Below, in pieces: positions 17,928-21,251 of a stretch of DNA of 21,251 nt. Position 1 is the first letter of the stretch, and each line of letters starts with the position of its first letter. The notes beneath the pieces were generated by a model. The model saw only the letters and a program-made list of their open reading frames with translations. It was not told the DNA's origin and searched no databases. The DNA comes from an uncultured beta proteobacterium. GTDB lineage: Bacteria; Pseudomonadota; Gammaproteobacteria; Burkholderiales; Burkholderiaceae. Location of the stretch: positions 1-21,251 of the forward strand of contig CAJAFJ010000042.1 of NCBI GenBank assembly GCA_903938955.1, read 5' to 3'. Made by a program: the position numbers and the translations under genes.

Positions 17928-18403
17928 GGCGGCGCGGCTTGCAAGGCAAACGGGCGCACGCCGTCGGTGGCCAGCCGCACGCTTTTGCCGGGCTGGCTGC
18001 GCGACACCAGCACCAGCGCCTGTGGCCCGATGAGGGGATCGGGACCGAGCAACAAGGTCACACCGCCCGAGGCGCCAGGGACCGGGGCCAAGGACGTGTC
18101 GGGGTCCAGCCATTGAGTGGGCAAATCCGTCCCGGGCAGCCCTTCAAATTGGAATCCGGTGGCGTTGGCGCGCCAGCGCACCGGCACCCCCGTCACACGC
18201 GACTGGGCCCGGGCGGACTCCAGCAGCGCCGCCAGCCGATCCGCATCGCGGTCGAGTTGCACCTGGCTGGTGTCGCGCATGGCAAAGCCGACACCGGCCG
18301 AGACCATCGCCACAATGGCCATCACCACCAGCAGCTCCAGCAGGGTGAAGCCGGCGCGGTTTGGGAGGCGCCGCTTACGGTTGCCAGCTGCCAATATCTG
18401 CAT
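17924..18403 (-). CDS. gspH: T2SS minor pseudopilin GspH
   Basis: This 159-residue pseudopilin has a rather long basic leader (MQILAAGNRKRRLPNRAG) before FTLLELLVVMAIVAMVSAGV, with Glu at +5. The region RDADRLAALLESARAQSRVTGVPVRW is characteristic of GspH. It joins the minor pseudopilin tip. The ATG at 18403 is preferred: GAGG lies six bases upstream, and the gene then overlaps gspG by 29 bases. An ATG at 18430 would add nine residues and cannot be excluded. Its stop overlaps the gspI ATG by four bases. Confidence 0.9.
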   Translation of the reverse strand: MQILAAGNRKRRLPNRAGFTLLELLVVMAIVAMVSAGVGFAMRDTSQVQLDRDADRLAALLESARAQSRVTGVPVRWRANATGFQFEGLPGTDLPTQWLDPDTSLAPVPGASGGVTLLLGPDPLIGPQALVLVSRSQPGKSVRLATDGVRPFALQAAPP

Positions 18404-18818
18404 CCTTGCCCTCACCGCCTGCGACGCCATCCGCCCCGAGCGACATCACATCGACCTCGCCCTTGATGCCGGGGTTGAGGTAGACATAGGCCTTGCCCCA
18501 GGGGTCATTGGGCAGTTTGTCCAGATAAGTCTTCCAGTTCAGGGGCGCCGGGCCGGTGGTGGGCTTGGTCAGCAGCGCCTGCAGGCCCTGCTCGGTGGTG
18601 GGGTAGCGCTGGTTGTCCAGCTTGTAGAGCTTGAGCGCCTGCATCAGGTTGTTGACATCGGTTTTGGCGGCGGTGACGCGGGCGTCATCGGCCCGGTCCA
18701 GCACATTGGGCACGATCAGCGCGGCCAGCACGCCAATGATCAACAGCACCACCATGAGTTCAATCAGGGTGAAGCCACGCTGGAGGCGGCGGCGCAGGGC
18801 GGGAGTGATTATTTTCAT
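18375..18818 (-). CDS. gspG: T2SS major pseudopilin GspG
   Basis: This 147-residue major pseudopilin builds the pseudopilus shaft. The leader MKIITPALRRRLQRG precedes FTLIELMVVLLIIGVLAALI (Glu +5), then VPNVLDRADDARVTAAKTDV. The typical GspG motifs RYPTTEQGLQAL and DPWGKAYVYLNPG are present, as is the calcium-binding loop near the C terminus (LGADGVAGGEGKDADIGSW). The start at 18818 opens the leader, with AAGGG about nine bases upstream. It is the first gene of the 12-gene polycistron ending in gph and faces gspC across a 48-bp divergent gap. Confidence 0.96.
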   Translation of the reverse strand: MKIITPALRRRLQRGFTLIELMVVLLIIGVLAALIVPNVLDRADDARVTAAKTDVNNLMQALKLYKLDNQRYPTTEQGLQALLTKPTTGPAPLNWKTYLDKLPNDPWGKAYVYLNPGIKGEVDVMSLGADGVAGGEGKDADIGSWQP

Positions 18819-18830
18819 GGACGTGAACCC

Positions 18831-18866
18831 TTCAAAAGTCTGAATCGCATCTATGATAATCGCCCC
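18831..18866. promoter_or_regulatory. Compact divergent promoter between gspG and gspC
   Basis: The 48-bp gap holds overlapping -10-like boxes on both strands. On the + strand TATGAT (18852-18857) and GATAAT (18855-18860) each match TATAAT at five of six positions. TTCAAA at 18831-18836 is 18 bases before GATAAT. On the - strand TATCAT (18858-18853) also matches five of six, but its -35 is poor. Both operon halves could compete for one polymerase site. This was read by eye. Confidence 0.4.
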
Positions 18867-19322
18867 ATGCAAACGCACACATCTTCTCCATGGCCGCTCC
18901 GGATCGTCACATTTTCAGTCGCAGCGATGGCGGCGGCCAGCGCGGCTTTTTGGGGACTGAAATGGGCGGCCCCGGCGGCCTTGAATTCTGGCGCGGCACT
19001 GGTCTTTGCCGAAGCCCCGCCCGCCGACCCCCAGGTCGTGGCACGCGTGCTGGGCGGCGGGCAGACGGCGGCGGCGCCAGAGGCTTTGGTTGAAAACGCC
19101 GCCAGCCGCTTCAAACTGATCGGCGTGGTGGCGGAGCGGGGTTCGGGCGGTTATGCCCTGATTGCCGTCGATGGCCAACCGGCCAAGCCGTACCGGGTCG
19201 GTGCCAGCGTGGATGACGGCCTGGTCTTGCACTCGGTTGCCCCGCGCAGCGCCGCGCTGGCAGCCCGAATGGATGCGCCAGTGAGCCTGACGCTGGAGCT
19301 GCCCAAGCTCAGCCCACCCTGA
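18867..19322 (+). CDS. gspC: Short T2SS protein GspC (PDZ-less, 'type II secretion system protein N' type)
   Basis: This 151-residue protein has a short cytoplasmic start and a membrane helix at about 11-35 (IVTFSVAAMAAASAAFWGLKW). A linker and the periplasmic homology region at about 75-150 follow, with SRFKLIGVVAERGSGGYALI, AVDGQPAKPYRVGASVDDG and LVLHSVAPRSAAL. This region docks on the N0 domain of GspD in known systems. The C-terminal PDZ or coiled-coil domain of the usual 270-300-residue GspC is missing, and the frame ends at a normal stop. It is separate from and divergent to the rest of the T2SS genes. No ribosome site precedes the ATG at 18867, and the predicted transcription start falls on or beside that codon. 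The open frame extends upstream, but only as sequence antisense to gspG and gspH. It converges with the ATPase gene 14 bases downstream. Confidence 0.85.
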   Translation: MQTHTSSPWPLRIVTFSVAAMAAASAAFWGLKWAAPAALNSGAALVFAEAPPADPQVVARVLGGGQTAAAPEALVENAASRFKLIGVVAERGSGGYALIAVDGQPAKPYRVGASVDDGLVLHSVAPRSAALAARMDAPVSLTLELPKLSPP

Positions 19323-19336
19323 GTTCGGCCTTGCCT

Positions 19337-20521
19337 TCATTGAGGCGGTAACAACCACTGCGTTGAAACTAGGCACGCCGCAGGTACTGCTGTCACGCCC
19401 TGCGCCAACGGCCATGGTTCACCCACACCGTGGCACATCATATACAAATGATCCAGCCCCAAGGTGTCCATGGCGGCACGCATTGAAGTGGTCACACGCG
19501 GCGACTTCGTCAGCTTGATTTCAAACCCCAGGCGACGGCCATCCTTCAGGATCAGCAAGTCCAACTCAGCCCCGGCATGCACACCCCAGAAAAATGCCTC
19601 GCCACGTTTTGCATCCAGACAACGAATGACCTCACGCAGAATAAAACCCTCCCACGAAGCGCCGCATTTGGGGTGCGCCAACAAGGCGTCAACTGAGCCG
19701 ATGCTCAGCAAACTATGGAGCAGCCCCGTATCGGCCACATACACCTTGGGGGCCTTGACCTCGCGCTTGCCCACGTTGGCGTGCCAGGGCATCAGTCGAA
19801 ACGCCATGAACGTTCCTTCCAGAATATCCAGATAGCGCGACACCGTTTTATCACTCACCCCCAGCGACCGTGCCAGCTCACTCCCATTCCAGGTTTGTCC
19901 GTGGTAATGCGCCAACATGGTCCAAAAGCGTCTCAGGGTGATTGCGGGCAGGTTGATACCTAACTGCGGCAAATCGCGTTCAAGATAGGTGCGGATGAAC
20001 GCTTCACGCCACGCCAGACTCAGCGACGCATCGTCAGCCAGCAAGGCCCTTGGAAAGCCACCGCGCAGCCAGCGGGTATCGAGCCCGTCGGCGCCCGCGA
20101 CTTCCGTCGCCAGCTCATTCAAAGTCAACCCATCCAGCTCGTGAAAAACCACCCGCCCCGCCAGACTCTCGGCGGTTGCCTTCAATAATTCGGGTGCGGC
20201 ACTGCCAAGAAGTAAAAATCGGGCAGGTGTGCCGGGCCGGTCTGCCAACACGCGCAGCAGAGGAAAAATGTCCGGGCGCAACTGCACCTCATCCAGAACC
20301 ACTAAACCCGTCAAGGAGCGCAGTACAAATGCAGGATCGGCGAGCCGGGCCTGATCATCCGGGTCCTCCAGGTCGAAATGGCGCACGGGCCCCACCCAAT
20401 CCTGTTCGAGTTGTCGGGCCAGCGTCGTTTTACCCACTTGACGCGCACCCAGCATGGCCACCACCGGAAAATTGGAAAGCTCTCGCGTCAGCAGCGTCTG
20501 ATGGTGTTTTCGTAAAATCAT
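19337..20521 (-). CDS. AAA+ ATPase with C-terminal DUF4143 domain
   Basis: This 394-residue protein has an N-terminal AAA_14-type P-loop domain. Walker A is GARQVGKT (25-32) and Walker B is GLVVLDEVQ (72-80). A sensor-like LLLGSAAPELLK is at about 103-114, and GGFPRALL marks the domain end. A helix-turn-helix-like stretch (GSELARSLGVSDKTVSRYL) is at about 213-231. The DUF4143 region follows, with VADTGLLHSLL and WEGFILREV. Then come Asp321 in GAELDLLIL and Glu334-Ile-Lys336 in GFEIKLTKS, the D...ExK spacing of PD-(D/E)XK nuclease folds. Proteins of this family are widespread and their function is not established. It sits alone between gspC and rpe, is less GC-rich than the T2SS genes, and may be a transferred insertion. 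The start at 20521 lies 11 bases from a perfect palindrome. Confidence 0.88.
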   Translation of the reverse strand: MILRKHHQTLLTRELSNFPVVAMLGARQVGKTTLARQLEQDWVGPVRHFDLEDPDDQARLADPAFVLRSLTGLVVLDEVQLRPDIFPLLRVLADRPGTPARFLLLGSAAPELLKATAESLAGRVVFHELDGLTLNELATEVAGADGLDTRWLRGGFPRALLADDASLSLAWREAFIRTYLERDLPQLGINLPAITLRRFWTMLAHYHGQTWNGSELARSLGVSDKTVSRYLDILEGTFMAFRLMPWHANVGKREVKAPKVYVADTGLLHSLLSIGSVDALLAHPKCGASWEGFILREVIRCLDAKRGEAFFWGVHAGAELDLLILKDGRRLGFEIKLTKSPRVTTSMRAAMDTLGLDHLYMMCHGVGEPWPLAQGVTAVPAACLVSTQWLLPPQ

Positions 20522-20532
20522 GGCGCAATATA

Positions 20533-20567
20533 AATGAAAATTCGGAGACTAGCTCCGAATTTTCATT
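20533..20567. promoter_or_regulatory. Perfect 15-bp inverted repeat upstream of the ATPase gene
   Basis: The left arm, 20533-20547 (AATGAAAATTCGGAG), and the right arm, 20553-20567, are perfect reverse complements around the 5-base spacer ACTAG. The repeat lies in the 92-bp gap between rpe and the ATPase gene, 11 bases before the ATPase ATG. On the - strand it is followed by TTATATTGCGCC, which contains the -10-like TATATT (20532-20527). It could be an operator for the ATPase gene, a terminator for rpe, or a structured leader. The tail is U-rich but not a clean U-run. Confidence 0.7.
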
Positions 20568-20613
20568 GTTTTATGGGGATTTCCTGCTCTCTATTGCAGG
20601 CGATAAACCCAGC

Positions 20614-21251
20614 CTAAGCGCTCAAAGCCACCCGCATCGCATCCACCACCGCCTTGTAATCGGGCTTGCCAAAAATGGCGCTGCCGGCCACGAAGGTGTC
20701 GGCACCGGCATCGGCAATCTGGCGAATGTTGTCGATCTTGACGCCGCCATCCACTTCCAGACGAATATTCTTGCCGCTGGCCGTGATGCGGCGGCGCACG
20801 TCTTCAATCTTGCGCAATGCAGAGTCGATAAAACTCTGACCGCCAAACCCGGGGTTGACGCTCATGAGCAGGATCAGATCAATATCGTCGATCACCCAGT
20901 CCAGCACGTCCAGCGGCTCGGCAGGGTTAAACACCAGCCCGGCTTGAATGCCTTTGCTTTTGATCGCCTGAATGCTGCGGTGCACATGGCCGGAGGCATC
21001 GGGGTGAAAGCTGATGAGATCCGCACCGGCCTCTGCAAAACCCGCCGCCAATGCATCGACCGGGGAAATCATGAGGTGCACGTCGATCGGCACCGCCACA
21101 CCGGCGGGGGTTTTGGCATGTGGCTTAAGAGCCTGGCACACCATGGGCCCGAAGGTGAGGTTGGGCACGTAGTGGTTGTCCATCACATCAAAATGGATCC
21201 AGTCAGCACCGGCGTCGATGACGCTTTTGACTTCTGCACCCAGACATGAGA
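20614..21251 (-). CDS. rpe: Ribulose-phosphate 3-epimerase (5' end beyond the window)
   Basis: The last 211 residues of an Rpe are present. The frame continues through the window edge, so only about 10-20 N-terminal residues are missing. The enzyme interconverts ribulose 5-phosphate and xylulose 5-phosphate in the pentose phosphate and Calvin cycles. Visible signatures are [19 protein letters not shown] (metal ligands His and Asp), DVHLMI (metal His), [15 protein letters not shown] (phosphate-side loop), EVDGGV (catalytic/metal Asp) and VAGSAIFG (phosphate binding). An internal Met at 21186 must not be taken as the start, because it would delete the first metal ligands. The stop is TAG at 20616-20614. 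The ATPase gene follows on the same strand after the palindrome. In many proteobacteria gph is the next gene. Confidence 0.94.
   Translation of the reverse strand, partial: SCLGAEVKSVIDAGADWIHFDVMDNHYVPNLTFGPMVCQALKPHAKTPAGVAVPIDVHLMISPVDALAAGFAEAGADLISFHPDASGHVHRSIQAIKSKGIQAGLVFNPAEPLDVLDWVIDDIDLILLMSVNPGFGGQSFIDSALRKIEDVRRRITASGKNIRLEVDGGVKIDNIRQIADAGADTFVAGSAIFGKPDYKAVVDAMRVALSA

Noticed and set aside
17928..18113. 62-residue N-terminal extension of gspI
   Set aside because: It overlaps gspH out of frame. A prepilin leader must be short and begins at 17927.
18117..18866. Long upstream extension of the gspC frame
   Set aside because: It is antisense to gspH and gspG, with no signal or domain. 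The membrane helix right after Met at 18867 marks the real start.
19337..20567. Insertion sequence or prophage fragment around the ATPase
   Set aside because: I see no transposase or integrase, no flanking target duplication and no terminal inverted repeats bounding the gene. The palindrome is on one side only.
20583..20600. CCTGC/GCAGG hairpin just after rpe as an rpe terminator
   Set aside because: It has only a five-base stem with an eight-base loop and no U-run. The nearby 15-bp palindrome is a far stronger structure.
1..21251. CRISPR array, tRNA or rRNA genes
   Set aside because: I found no regularly spaced short repeats and no tRNA-like cloverleaf or rRNA-like segment when reading the window. 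A tRNA/Infernal scan would be needed to be certain.

Overview
The window reads as chromosomal DNA of a betaproteobacterium, most likely of the Comamonadaceae (Rhodoferax/Polaromonas type). The signs are high GC, an Omp32-type trimeric porin, methyl-accepting proteins ending in a DDWETF tail, and a type II secretion (T2SS) cluster in the order G-H-I-J-K-L-M-N-D-E-F next to gph and rpe. The family assignment is an inference from protein character; no rRNA or other marker is present.

Region 1 (about 194-6692, + strand) is a four-gene chemosensory operon. It holds a Cache-domain chemoreceptor, a four-helix-bundle chemoreceptor, a soluble PAS-PAS receptor of BdlA architecture, and a protein made of three consecutive CheW domains. 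No cheA, cheY, cheR or cheB is present, so these proteins must feed kinases encoded elsewhere. The two membrane receptors share nearly the same signalling domain and the same tail. The soluble receptor lacks that tail.

Region 2 (6729-8040) holds a convergent outer-membrane porin gene on the - strand. Its upstream region contains a 6+6 bp dyad. The rest of that gap shows no gene.

Region 3 (8041-18818, - strand) is one compact polycistron, gspG-H-I-J-K-L-M-N-D-E-F followed by gph. Stop and start codons overlap at most junctions. The genes encode the major and minor pseudopilins, the inner-membrane platform, the secretin, the ATPase and the polytopic core protein. Phosphoglycolate phosphatase is the last gene and overlaps gspF by one base. 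A short, PDZ-less gspC (18867-19322) runs divergently from gspG across a 48-bp gap. In that gap the -10-like elements of both strands overlap, and gspC looks leaderless. The prepilin peptidase (gspO/pilD) is not in the window.

Region 4 (19337-21251, - strand) holds an AAA+/DUF4143 ATPase with a PD-(D/E)XK-like C-terminal motif, then rpe, which runs off the window edge. A perfect 15-bp inverted repeat with a 5-base spacer lies between them, 11 bases upstream of the ATPase start. rpe and gph are commonly adjacent in proteobacteria. Here the ATPase and the whole T2SS lie between them.

The most interesting items are the triple-CheW adaptor with its kinase-less receptor set, the palindrome-headed ATPase gene, and the divergent, apparently leaderless gspC promoter. 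Nothing here is demonstrably a new defence or mobile system.
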